Shown here in pieces: positions 10,015 through 18,239 of a stretch of DNA of 51,176 nucleotides. Each line of letters opens with the position of its first letter. The first letter of the stretch is position 1. Under the pieces are notes generated by a model. It had not been told where the DNA came from, did not search any database, and saw only the letters and a list, made by a program, of their open reading frames with translations. This DNA comes from Pseudomonas fluorescens (GTDB lineage: Bacteria; Pseudomonadota; Gammaproteobacteria; Pseudomonadales; Pseudomonadaceae), in the NCBI RefSeq assembly GCF_000967965.1, contig NZ_LACC01000034.1, positions 422 to 51,597 of the forward strand. The letters run 5' to 3'. Made by a program: the position numbers and the translations under genes.

Positions 10015-11751
10015 ATGCCCAAGCAGTCGAGCATCCGTTCCGAACTGGCAGACGCACTCTTTCGCCTGCGCCGCAGTTTTTATTCGCTGGCGGCGTTCAG
10101 CGGTGTCATAAACGTCATGATGTTGACGCCAGCTATTTATATGCTGCAGGTCTATGATCGAGCCCTGGTCAGTCGCAACGTCACGACGCTGGCGATGTTG
10201 ACGGTCCTGGTGGTGGGTCTGTTCCTGCTGATGTCCACGCTGGAAATGGTCCGCACCCGCGTGCTGATCCGGGTCGGCAACTGCCTCGACATGGACCTCA
10301 ACCGACGCATTTTCACCGCTGCATTCGAGCGCAACCTGGGCCGCGCCGGAGGTAACCCGGCCCAGGCCCTGCAAGACCTCGCCCAGGTCCGTCAGTTCGT
10401 CACCGGCAATTCCCTGTTCGCTTTCTTCGATGCACCGTGGACGCCGATCTACCTGCTGGTCGCCTATCTGATCCATCCACTGCTCGGACTGCTCACGCTG
10501 ATCGGCTCGCTGATTCTGGTGGCCCTGGCCTGGCTCACCGAAAAGGCGACGCACAAGCCGCTGGCCGAAGCCAATCAGGCCGCCCTCTCCTCCGCCCAAT
10601 TCGCCAACAACAACCTGCGCAACGCCGAGGTCATCGAGGCCATGGGCATGCTGCCGTCGATCAGCAAGCGCTGGTACCAAAGCCATTTGCGCATTCTGGA
10701 AATGCAGACCCTGGCCTCCGATCGTGCCGCCTTGATCAGCAGCATCGGGCGCTTCGTGCGGATCACTTTGCAGTCGCTGATTCTCGGCGCTGGCGCGCTG
10801 CTGGCGATCGACGGCAAGATCACCCCGGGGATGATGATTGCCTGCTCGATCCTCACCGGCCGCGCACTGGGTCCGGTGGAACAGGTCATCGCGTCGTGGA
10901 AGCAATTGCTCGGCTGCCGTTCGGCCTGGGGCCGGCTCAACGAGATGCTGCACGACTATCCGCGCCGGCCTCCGAGCATGTCGCTCCAGCGGCCAATGGG
11001 CATGCTGGCGGTGGAGAATGTGTATGCCGGCGCCCCCGGTACCAACAACACGATTCTGCGCGGCGTGAGTTTCAGCCTTGTCCCCGGCGAAAGCCTTGGC
11101 ATTATCGGTCCATCCGCCTCGGGTAAATCCACCCTCGCCCGCCTGCTGGTTGGCGTCTGGCCGGCCCAGGCCGGCAAGGTGCGCCTGGACGGCGCAGACA
11201 TATTCAACTGGAACAAGGGCGAACTTGGCCCCTGGCTCGGCTACCTGCCACAGGACGTGGAGCTGTTCGAGGGCAATATCGCCGACAACATTGCGCGCTT
11301 TGGCGAAGTGGACAGCGAAGCGGTCATCCGCGCCGCCAAGATCACTGGCGTGCACGAAATGATCCTGCGTTTTCCACAGGGTTATGACACCCGACTGGGC
11401 ACCGATGGCAGCCCGTTATCCGGTGGCCAGAAGCAGCGCATCGCCTTGGCCCGCGCGCTGTATGGCGAGCCCAACCTGATCGTGCTGGACGAGCCGAACG
11501 CCAACCTCGACGACCTCGGCGAAAAGGCCTTGGTCGACGCCCTGGCCGAACTCAAGGGCCGTGGCGCCACCGTCATTCTGATTTCTCACCGTCCCAACGT
11601 ACTCTGTGCCGTCGATAAGGTGCTGATGCTGCGCGACGGCGGCGTGCAGATGCTTGGCACGCGTGATGAAGTATTCGCAGCGCTGCGCAAGGCCAGTGTG
11701 ATCCCTGCAGGCGCGTCAACTCCGCTGGCCTCTGTCAAAGCACGGGAGTGA
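10015..11751 (+). CDS. Type I secretion ABC transporter (PrtD/AprD family permease-ATPase)
   Basis: Inner-membrane exporter that powers one-step secretion of RTX-type substrates. The N-terminal half (about residues 15-310) is a membrane domain with several hydrophobic helices. The C-terminal half is a nucleotide-binding domain with Walker A (GPSASGKST, residue 365 on), signature LSGGQKQR near 468 and Walker B LIVLDEP near 488. The ATG at 10015 is preceded by GGGAGG and gives 578 residues, normal for PrtD/AprD. An in-frame ATG at 9811 would add 68 residues unlike the family and has no good ribosome site. It is the first gene of a three-gene operon divergent from the giant peroxidase, its probable cargo. 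Confidence 0.93.
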   Translation: MPKQSSIRSELADALFRLRRSFYSLAAFSGVINVMMLTPAIYMLQVYDRALVSRNVTTLAMLTVLVVGLFLLMSTLEMVRTRVLIRVGNCLDMDLNRRIFTAAFERNLGRAGGNPAQALQDLAQVRQFVTGNSLFAFFDAPWTPIYLLVAYLIHPLLGLLTLIGSLILVALAWLTEKATHKPLAEANQAALSSAQFANNNLRNAEVIEAMGMLPSISKRWYQSHLRILEMQTLASDRAALISSIGRFVRITLQSLILGAGALLAIDGKITPGMMIACSILTGRALGPVEQVIASWKQLLGCRSAWGRLNEMLHDYPRRPPSMSLQRPMGMLAVENVYAGAPGTNNTILRGVSFSLVPGESLGIIGPSASGKSTLARLLVGVWPAQAGKVRLDGADIFNWNKGELGPWLGYLPQDVELFEGNIADNIARFGEVDSEAVIRAAKITGVHEMILRFPQGYDTRLGTDGSPLSGGQKQRIALARALYGEPNLIVLDEPNANLDDLGEKALVDALAELKGRGATVILISHRPNVLCAVDKVLMLRDGGVQMLGTRDEVFAALRKASVIPAGASTPLASVKARE

Positions 11752-11757
11752 CCGATC

Positions 11758-13098
11758 ATGCAAATGAGCCAACATACCGAGATGATTACAGCCGATTCCA
11801 GGAGCATGGTAGACCTGGACGTCGGCAAACCCGCGCGGTGGGGCGTGTGGCTGGTGCTTGCCGGCTTCGGCGGCTTCCTCCTGTGGTCCTGGCTGGCTCC
11901 GCTGGATGCCGGCGTGGTAGCGACAGGCACGGTCAAGGTCACCAACAATCGCAAAGCCGTGCAGCATCTGAGTGGCGGTACCGTGGAGGCCATTCTCGTT
12001 CGCGAAGGCGATCTGGTGACAAAAGGCCAGGAGGTGGTCCGTCTCGACTCGTTGCGTGCCACTGCCGAAGAGGGTGCAGTCAGCGCCCAGTACATCGTCA
12101 GCAAGACGGTGGAAAACCGCCTGGAAGCGGAGCGTGACGGCCGCGATGTGGTGAGCTTCGATCCGGAACTGCTCAAACGCTTCAAGGATGACCACCGCCT
12201 GGAAGCCGCCATGGACCTGCAACAGCGCCTGCTCGACACCCGGCGCGCCGGTCTCGCTGGCGAAATCAGCATCCTGCAGGAGAACCTGGCGGCGTCGGCC
12301 GTGCAGCTCAAGGGCCTGCAGCAGGTCTATAGCGCCCGCGCCTCGCAGATCAGTTTCCTCAACCAGGAACTGCAAGGCACCCGCGTGCTGACGGCCGAAG
12401 GCTATGTGCCGCGCAACCGCCTGCTTGAGCTGGAACGCAGCAATGCCGACCTCTCTGCCGGCCAGGCCGAGAACCTCAACAACATCGCCCGCGTGCGTAG
12501 CCAGACCACCGAAATCAAGCTGCGCATCCTGCAGCGCCAACACGATTACCTGAAGGAAGTCGAATCGCAGCTGACTGAAACCGCCAAGGAAAACACCACT
12601 CTGGCCGACCGCTTGCGCTCGCTCGACTATGAAGTGACCCACACGGTGATTCGTTCGCCGATCGATGGCATGGTCCAGGGCCTGAGCATTGCCACCGTTG
12701 GCGGGGTCATTCAGCCTGGCTTCAAGATCATGGAAGTCGTTCCGGTCAACGAACCGCTGCAGGTCGACGCGATGATTCCCGTGCAGGCCATCGACAAGAT
12801 GGTCCCCGGCCTGACCGTGGATATTTCCTTCCCGGCTTTCAACCATGCCAAGACACCAAATATCCCCGGCCGCGTGAAGACCATTTCCGCCGACCGCTTG
12901 ATGGACGAGGAAAGCAAGCAACCGTTCTATCTGGCTCAGGTGGAGGTCACGCCCGATGGCATGGGCCTGCTTGGCAGCAACCACATTCGCCCCGGCATGC
13001 CCGCCAGCGTCACCATCAAGACTGGCGAACGCAACATGATCAGCTATCTTCTCAAACCAATGCTCGATCGTGTGGACAGCTCATTCAAGGAACAATGA
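11758..13098 (+). CDS. Type I secretion membrane-fusion protein (HlyD/PrtE family)
   Basis: Periplasmic adaptor linking the ABC exporter to the outer-membrane channel. A single membrane helix lies at about residues 23-45 after a short cytoplasmic tail. Next come a lipoyl/biotinyl-like half-motif (GGTVEAILVREGDLV), a long Glu/Leu/Gln-rich coiled coil (about 100-270), the second lipoyl half, and a beta-barrel with a C-terminal tail typical of AprE/PrtE proteins. Total 446 residues. The start lies 6 nt after the ABC gene, with GGGAG overlapping the upstream stop, so the two are translationally close. An ATG at 11764 is an alternative start. Confidence 0.93.
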   Translation: MQMSQHTEMITADSRSMVDLDVGKPARWGVWLVLAGFGGFLLWSWLAPLDAGVVATGTVKVTNNRKAVQHLSGGTVEAILVREGDLVTKGQEVVRLDSLRATAEEGAVSAQYIVSKTVENRLEAERDGRDVVSFDPELLKRFKDDHRLEAAMDLQQRLLDTRRAGLAGEISILQENLAASAVQLKGLQQVYSARASQISFLNQELQGTRVLTAEGYVPRNRLLELERSNADLSAGQAENLNNIARVRSQTTEIKLRILQRQHDYLKEVESQLTETAKENTTLADRLRSLDYEVTHTVIRSPIDGMVQGLSIATVGGVIQPGFKIMEVVPVNEPLQVDAMIPVQAIDKMVPGLTVDISFPAFNHAKTPNIPGRVKTISADRLMDEESKQPFYLAQVEVTPDGMGLLGSNHIRPGMPASVTIKTGERNMISYLLKPMLDRVDSSFKEQ

Positions 13099-13099
13099 G

Positions 13100-14428
13100 A
13101 TGGAACGTCGTTGCCTGTTCTTCTGCCTGCTGGGGCTGTCCCTGCCGGCTGGTGCCATGGACCTCAAACAAGCCTGGGATTTGTTGCAATTCCAGGGCCC
13201 TATCTACCAGGCCTCCGTGCATGAAAAACAGGCCGGCGAGGAAAACCGCGCCATTGGCAAGGCTGGCCTGTTACCGCAGATCAATGCCTCGGGCTACCAC
13301 AACAAGGTCAATGGCTCCCAAAGCCAGAGCGGCATCGACAGAGATCTCCATTACGATTCCAAGGGCGCCAACGTGCGCCTGCGCCAGCCGCTGTTCAACA
13401 AACAAAAGATGGCCGAATACCGCCAGGGTCAGCAGCGTGCCGACTACAGCAACGCGGTATTCGATGCCAAGACTCAGGACGCCGCGGTGCGCCTGACCGA
13501 AAGCTATTTCGACGTACTCCTGGCCAGCGAAACCATCGTCCTGGCCAAGTCCAAGCTGACCGCCTTCGAAGAACAACTCGCCTCGGCGAAACGGCGCATG
13601 GAACTGGGGGCCGGCACCGTCACCGACATCGACGAATCGACCGCTCGCCGCGACCTCGCCGACGCCGAGCTGATCGAAGCGCAAGACAACCTGATCAACG
13701 CGCGCCGCAAGCTTGAGGAATATATCGGTGAAACCCCCGAGTCACTGACCACCTTGCGCCCGAGCTTCGATACACCGCCGCTGCTACCGAGTAACCTGCA
13801 GGACTGGTTGGTCAAAGCCCAGACCGATAGCCCGTTGATTCATGCGCGCCGTTATAGCAGCGACCTCGCAGCAGAAGAAGTGAAGCGTGCCAGCGCCGGC
13901 CACTGGCCAACACTGGATTTCATTGCCGGCTACACCGCGGGTGAGAGCCAGTCACTCTCCGAGTTGAATCAACGCAACCACTACGGCTCAATCGGGCTGG
14001 AAGTCAATATCCCACTGTACAGCGGTGGCGGTGTCAGCGCGTTGACACGCCAGGCCAGTGCCAATAGCGATAAGGCCATGGACGAACTCGACGCCGCGCG
14101 ACAGGAAGTCATTACCGAAACCACCCGTGAGTATCAAGGCATACTGAGTGGCGCCAAACGCATTCGCGCGCTGGAGAAGGCAGTGGAGTCCAACGAACGC
14201 TCACTGGCATCGTCACGCAAGGGCTTCAAAGAGGGTGGCACCAGCACCAACTCGGACGTCCTCAATGCCGAAGAGCTGCTCTTCGTTGCGCGCCACGATC
14301 TGTTCGATGCCAAGTTGCGCTATTTGATGTCGCGCCTGCGCCTGGCCTCTTCAGTGGGCAGTCTGGGCGATGACGATATCAACCAGATCAACAACTACCT
14401 CGGCCCGGAACTGCTGGTCACGAAGTAA
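13100..14428 (+). CDS. TolC-type outer-membrane channel of type I secretion
   Basis: Outer-membrane exit duct, 442 residues, in the TolC/PrtF/AprF family with two outer-membrane-efflux repeats. The start at 13100 is one base past the hlyD-type stop and gives an immediate signal peptide (MERRCLFFCLLGLSLPAGAM, probable cleavage near residue 19). A frame extension back to 13070 would place ten extra residues before the signal peptide and is rejected. Long helical segments rich in Ala, Glu and Gln (about 90-200 and 300-390) fit the periplasmic tunnel. It is the last gene of the operon and a hairpin follows the stop. Confidence 0.92.
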   Translation: MERRCLFFCLLGLSLPAGAMDLKQAWDLLQFQGPIYQASVHEKQAGEENRAIGKAGLLPQINASGYHNKVNGSQSQSGIDRDLHYDSKGANVRLRQPLFNKQKMAEYRQGQQRADYSNAVFDAKTQDAAVRLTESYFDVLLASETIVLAKSKLTAFEEQLASAKRRMELGAGTVTDIDESTARRDLADAELIEAQDNLINARRKLEEYIGETPESLTTLRPSFDTPPLLPSNLQDWLVKAQTDSPLIHARRYSSDLAAEEVKRASAGHWPTLDFIAGYTAGESQSLSELNQRNHYGSIGLEVNIPLYSGGGVSALTRQASANSDKAMDELDAARQEVITETTREYQGILSGAKRIRALEKAVESNERSLASSRKGFKEGGTSTNSDVLNAEELLFVARHDLFDAKLRYLMSRLRLASSVGSLGDDDINQINNYLGPELLVTK

Positions 14429-14441
14429 CGTTCACCTTCCG

Positions 14442-14476
14442 GCCGGTCGAGCCAAATGATGGCTGACCGGCGTTTC
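14442..14476 (+). terminator. Hairpin downstream of the type I secretion operon
   Basis: GCCGGTC...GACCGGC outer stem with an inner AGCCA/TGGCT stem starts 14 nt after the stop. It is followed by GTTTCCC rather than a long T-run, so termination efficiency is uncertain. Confidence 0.55.
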
Positions 14477-14677
14477 CCTCCCATGCCCCCCCGCTCCGTC
14501 AACTCACCTCTCGTTTAACCCGGTCATGCATTGCTGCATCTCGGCGCAGAAAGGTAGCCGTCTGCGAAAAAAACAGTCAACGCTGAAATTTGCCCACTAA
14601 GCCCTTGATTCCCTTTATGCTCGATCCAAATCCAAATGAAAAGCCACGCCCGGCTCCAGGCTGTAAACTGTTTCCCC

Positions 14678-15808
14678 ATGCGCAAACTTTTGTACCTGAC
14701 ATTTTCCATGGCGTTGCTCGCCGCCCTCACGACCTACGCGATGTGGGCCGCAGACCGGCCGGTGGGTCATTACCTTTCGGACCTGCGGATCAGCCTGGCT
14801 ATCGACCAGGGCACGCCTGCGGACCGTGGCAACCTGTTGGGCATCCAGCCCGAACTGTTTCCTACCGACTATCAAAGTCCCGAGCGTTTGCACCGCAAGC
14901 TCGCGGCCTATCTGCAAGCAGCCCGGGACCAGGGTTTGTTGAACCGCAAGACCGTCGTCGTGTTGCCGGAGCACGTCGGTACCTGGCTGATGGTCAGCGG
15001 CGAGAAGGATGAGCTGTATCAGGCCAGCACCCTCAAGGAAGCCATGAACTGGCTGGCGGTGAGCAACCCCCTGAAGTTCGCCAAGGCGCTGATCAGCGCC
15101 GAGGGCGGCAACCGTCTCGACGATGCCCACCTGCGCATGAAAGCCAAGGCAATGGCCAGGGACTACCAGGCATTGTTCGGAGGGCTGGCCAGGGAATTCC
15201 ACGTGACGCTGGTGGCGGGTTCCATCGTGCTGCCCGAACCAAGCATCATCGACGGTACCTTGAGAATCGGCCGCGGTGCGTTGTACAACAGCAGCGTGGT
15301 GTTCAACAGCGAAGGCCTGCCGATCGGCCAGCCCCAGCGCCAGATACACCCGTTCTTCGCAGAACAGAACGGGATCAAGGCGAACGGCGAGCACTCGCTC
15401 AACGTCGTTGATACCCCCGCAGGAAGGCTGGGCGTATTGATCGGCCACGACAGCTGGTACCCGGACAACTACCTCAAGCTCAACGACCAGAGCGTACAGC
15501 TGGTTGCGGTACCGGCCTTTGTTGCCGGCCGTGGCACCTGGGATCAACCTTGGCGCGGCTACAGGGGGTCGTCGGCGCCGACGTCGGTCAACTTGAAGCC
15601 TGGAGAAGTCAGTGAAGGCCAGGCCTGGCAGCGCCTGACCCTCACGACCCGGACGCCGGCCAGTCAGGCAGTCGCTGGCATGAGTGTGTTCCTGCGGGGT
15701 CAGTTCTGGGACCAGGGCAGCGCCGGGCATAGTTTCCTCAGCAGCAACGGCCAGCACTTTGCCGATGGCAACGCCCAGGGTGCGCGCTTGCTGAACCTCT
15801 GGTTGTAA
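14678..15808 (+). CDS. Nitrilase-fold protein, N-terminally anchored, lacking catalytic Lys and Cys
   Basis: 376 residues from the ATG at 14678, chosen because it begins directly with a signal anchor (residues 4-24); an in-frame ATG at 14636 lacks that logic. Three landmarks of the carbon-nitrogen hydrolase fold are visible. VVVLPEH carries the Glu (E98). YNSSVVFNSEG then QPQRQIHPFF covers the place where the catalytic Lys normally stands, and Q222 is there instead. GVLIGHDSWYPD is the strand that normally reads ICxD, with G256 in place of the nucleophilic Cys. The fold therefore looks intact but the Glu-Lys-Cys triad does not. It ends 3 nt before the AraC gene, so the two are co-transcribed. 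A sensory or structural role is possible; function unknown. Confidence 0.75.
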   Translation: MRKLLYLTFSMALLAALTTYAMWAADRPVGHYLSDLRISLAIDQGTPADRGNLLGIQPELFPTDYQSPERLHRKLAAYLQAARDQGLLNRKTVVVLPEHVGTWLMVSGEKDELYQASTLKEAMNWLAVSNPLKFAKALISAEGGNRLDDAHLRMKAKAMARDYQALFGGLAREFHVTLVAGSIVLPEPSIIDGTLRIGRGALYNSSVVFNSEGLPIGQPQRQIHPFFAEQNGIKANGEHSLNVVDTPAGRLGVLIGHDSWYPDNYLKLNDQSVQLVAVPAFVAGRGTWDQPWRGYRGSSAPTSVNLKPGEVSEGQAWQRLTLTTRTPASQAVAGMSVFLRGQFWDQGSAGHSFLSSNGQHFADGNAQGARLLNLWL

Positions 15809-15811
15809 GCC

Positions 15812-16852
15812 ATGAATCCACAACCGATGCGCCTCGGCGATCTGTCGGTGGGTTTTGTTCATAGCCTGGCCGATGCCGTGCGCAGTCATGGCGTCGATCC
15901 GCAGCCACTGCTCGATCAATACGGTCTCGATGCCGCGCGCCTGGGCGAAGCGGGTGCCCGACTGTCGATACCGCGCTATATGCGCCTGGGCCACGGCGCC
16001 ATTCAACTGACCGAGAACCCGGCCCTTGGCCTGCGCATGGGCCAGCTCAGTCGCCTGAGTCAGGTCGGCCTCGCTGGCGTCACTGCGGCCCAGGCGCCGA
16101 CGGTACGAGAAGCCGCACGCTGCCTGATTCGATTCGAAGCCTTGTACGGCTCCAACTATCGGGGTCAATCAAGCTTTCATGAAGACGCCCAGGGCGCCTG
16201 GCTGCGCTTCTATTCGATCAGCCCCTATAACGCCTACAACCGCTTTGTGGTGGATTCGATCATCGCCGGCTGGTTGCAGCAATTATCCAGTATCAGCCCT
16301 GCCCCACTGCACGCCGAACGCATCGAAATCGAATTCGAGGAGCCCGATTACCGTGCGGCCTATGACGTGTTGGGTGATTGTCCGATTCAGTTTGGCGGCG
16401 AGCGCAATCAACTGCGCTTGAGCCTGGCAAGTCTCGCCCAGCGCAACCCCGAGCATTGCCCGAGCACCTGGCGGCATTTGCTGCAACTGTGTGAGCGGGA
16501 ACTGGAACAACTGACACGCACCCGCAGCCTGCGTGAACGCATCATCGCGCTGCTGGGACCTTTGCTCAATGGTGGTCGGGAGCCCGACCTGCAGGAGGTG
16601 GCGGCACGCCTGAAGCTGCCCACCTGGACCTTGCGTCGCAAGCTCGCCGATGAAGGCACACAATTTCGTGCGATTCTCAACGACACCCGTCGCGACCTGG
16701 CCATGACTTACATACGCGACACCGAACTGGCGTTCGGAGAGATCGCCTACCTGCTGGGCTTTGCCTCAGCAGAAGCGTTTCAACGCGCATTCAAACGCTG
16801 GAACGGGCAGACACCCGGCGAGTTTCGCCGCAGCCATCGCCAATCCGCCTGA
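15812..16852 (+). CDS. AraC-family transcriptional regulator (arabinose-binding-like N-terminal domain)
   Basis: 346 residues. The N-terminal region (about 20-200) resembles the AraC-binding-like domain of OruR/ArgR-type Pseudomonas regulators. The C-terminal about 100 residues form two helix-turn-helix units (LQEVAARLKLPTWTLRRKL and FGEIAYLLGFASAEAFQRAF), ending in the usual FKRWNGQTPGEFR segment. It starts 3 nt after the nitrilase-fold gene, suggesting that the two form a regulatory pair whose target may be that operon or a neighbour. Effector unknown. Confidence 0.88.
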   Translation: MNPQPMRLGDLSVGFVHSLADAVRSHGVDPQPLLDQYGLDAARLGEAGARLSIPRYMRLGHGAIQLTENPALGLRMGQLSRLSQVGLAGVTAAQAPTVREAARCLIRFEALYGSNYRGQSSFHEDAQGAWLRFYSISPYNAYNRFVVDSIIAGWLQQLSSISPAPLHAERIEIEFEEPDYRAAYDVLGDCPIQFGGERNQLRLSLASLAQRNPEHCPSTWRHLLQLCERELEQLTRTRSLRERIIALLGPLLNGGREPDLQEVAARLKLPTWTLRRKLADEGTQFRAILNDTRRDLAMTYIRDTELAFGEIAYLLGFASAEAFQRAFKRWNGQTPGEFRRSHRQSA

Positions 16853-16855
16853 TGC

Positions 16856-16942
16856 CTACAACTCGGTAGCGTCTTCCGCCGGCTCCAGTGGGTCCAGTTC
16901 GAAAGCCTGGTACTCGAGCAGCTCTTCTTGATAATCGTCCAT
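16856..16942 (-). CDS. 28-residue acidic small protein (candidate)
   Basis: A short ORF reads MDDYQEELLEYQAFELDPLE then PAEDATEL. It has an ATG at 16942, a purine-rich ribosome site (GGGGGA) about 7 nt upstream, and a stop 3 nt beyond the end of the convergent AraC gene. About one third of the residues are Asp or Glu; there are no Lys, Arg or Cys, and no signal or membrane segment. The strong ribosome site and clean reading frame make it more than random, but no family was recognised. Confidence 0.55.
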   Translation of the reverse strand: MDDYQEELLEYQAFELDPLEPAEDATEL

Positions 16943-17156
16943 TTTTGAATCCCCCAACCCGTATTGAAAAACGCCTGAATAAATGACCAATCCCTTGAGC
17001 ATAAAGTGCCCGCGTGAAAGAAAAATGACGCGGACACGACACTCTGTCGCTACTGAATAAAACGTAGCAGCTGGTCAGGAATTTATCATTGGTTTTTTTC
17101 GCGCAAGGCCGCAGAACAGCGGACCTGGTTGATGCGGGTCAATCATTTGGCTGACT

Positions 17157-17186
17157 ACGGGATCGGTTCATCAGATCCGATCCCGT
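17157..17186 (-). terminator. Hairpin downstream of the DUF2242 lipoprotein gene
   Basis: Perfect 10-bp inverted repeat ACGGGATCGG / CCGATCCCGT around a 10-nt loop, 10 nt past the stop of the minus-strand gene. There is no T-run, so it may act as an RNA-stabilising hairpin or a weak terminator. Confidence 0.5.
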
Positions 17187-17196
17187 GACGCCGTCA

Positions 17197-18036
17197 TCAC
17201 TGGCTGGAAGCAGGCAACGCCGGGATGGGTTCGCTCGGCGGTGGCAAGTCACTCGGGCTCGACGGTGGCGTGACGACTTCCTGGAAGGATGCTGGCTCTG
17301 CACGCTCGGTCGGCGTGATCGGCGCTGCTTCAGGAGGCGGGGCAACCGGCTCGGAGGCCGCTGGAACCGCTTCTACGGGTGCAGGTGCAGCAGGCTGTAC
17401 AGCGGGAGCCGCAGCCGGGGCAGGTGCCAGCGGTGCCGGTGCTACCTTGGCTTCAGGCATGCCCAGGTCCGTTTTCGGCTTTTCGGGGATGTGCGCAGCC
17501 TTTTTCGCTTCCGGTGGCAGGAACAGCTCGACCAGTGCAAAGAAACGCTCGTAGAACTTGGCAGACGATACGGTTTCGCTGGCGACCTTGACCATCGAGT
17601 CATCGGAGGAGCCGATCGGCATCGACACCGAGCCCAACACACCCACACCGAGACTGGCGGAGTTGTTGGTCTTCTTCAGCGCATAACGATCCTGCAAGGC
17701 ATTGGCGAATACGGTCGCGTGGTGCCCTTCGCTGCCGTCATCGGCGCAGACCACACTGAAGCTGATCTCCATGTGATTCTCGCCGGTCTGCTGGAAGCTC
17801 TTGTGGCCGCTGACCAGCTTCGGATCGTTGCTGGTGATGATGTAACCCTGGCTGAGCAAGGCGCGACGGGCGGCTTCACAGCTCTGGGTATCGCTGACCG
17901 GATAGTTTCGGGAAAAGGTACCGGAGTCGTCGAAATTCTCATGCTCATAGATGGCGGCCTTGTTCGATGAACAACCGGCCGCGGTGGCAAGCACGGCTGC
18001 CAGCCCGACAACCCGCATGGGAAGTGATTTAAACAT
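17197..18036 (-). CDS. DUF2242 family lipoprotein
   Basis: 279 residues. It begins with a lipoprotein signal and a lipobox ending at C22 (ATAAGC). The middle (about 25-190) matches what is known of DUF2242 proteins from Pseudomonas. From about residue 195 the tail is a long Pro/Ala-rich stretch (PAPAAAPAVQPAAPAP and similar), likely an unstructured periplasmic linker. It is transcribed alone, away from ppiD's terminator. Membrane lipoprotein of unknown role; no enzymatic motif was seen. Confidence 0.8.
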   Translation of the reverse strand: MFKSLPMRVVGLAAVLATAAGCSSNKAAIYEHENFDDSGTFSRNYPVSDTQSCEAARRALLSQGYIITSNDPKLVSGHKSFQQTGENHMEISFSVVCADDGSEGHHATVFANALQDRYALKKTNNSASLGVGVLGSVSMPIGSSDDSMVKVASETVSSAKFYERFFALVELFLPPEAKKAAHIPEKPKTDLGMPEAKVAPAPLAPAPAAAPAVQPAAPAPVEAVPAASEPVAPPPEAAPITPTERAEPASFQEVVTPPSSPSDLPPPSEPIPALPASSQ

Positions 18037-18177
18037 TGAACATCCTGAGGAAAACGGTTCGGGGCGTATTGTGCAACAGATCGATGCTTAGCGGAGCATC
18101 GATCGTGTCTTAAAACGGTTACAGGCTGATTGACCCCGGTTTTGCGCAAAAGTCACCGCGGCAAATGACGTACGGCC

Positions 18178-18215
18178 AAACAAAAAGACCCCGGCCTTTC
18201 GGCCGGGGTCTCCTG
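18178..18215 (-). terminator. Rho-independent terminator of ppiD
   Basis: Perfect 11-bp stem AGACCCCGGCC / GGCCGGGGTCT with TTTC loop (18186-18211), followed on the minus strand by TTTTTG, 28 nt past the ppiD stop. Confidence 0.9.
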
Positions 18216-18239
18216 TGCAGCGTCAAACCTGGTCAGGCA

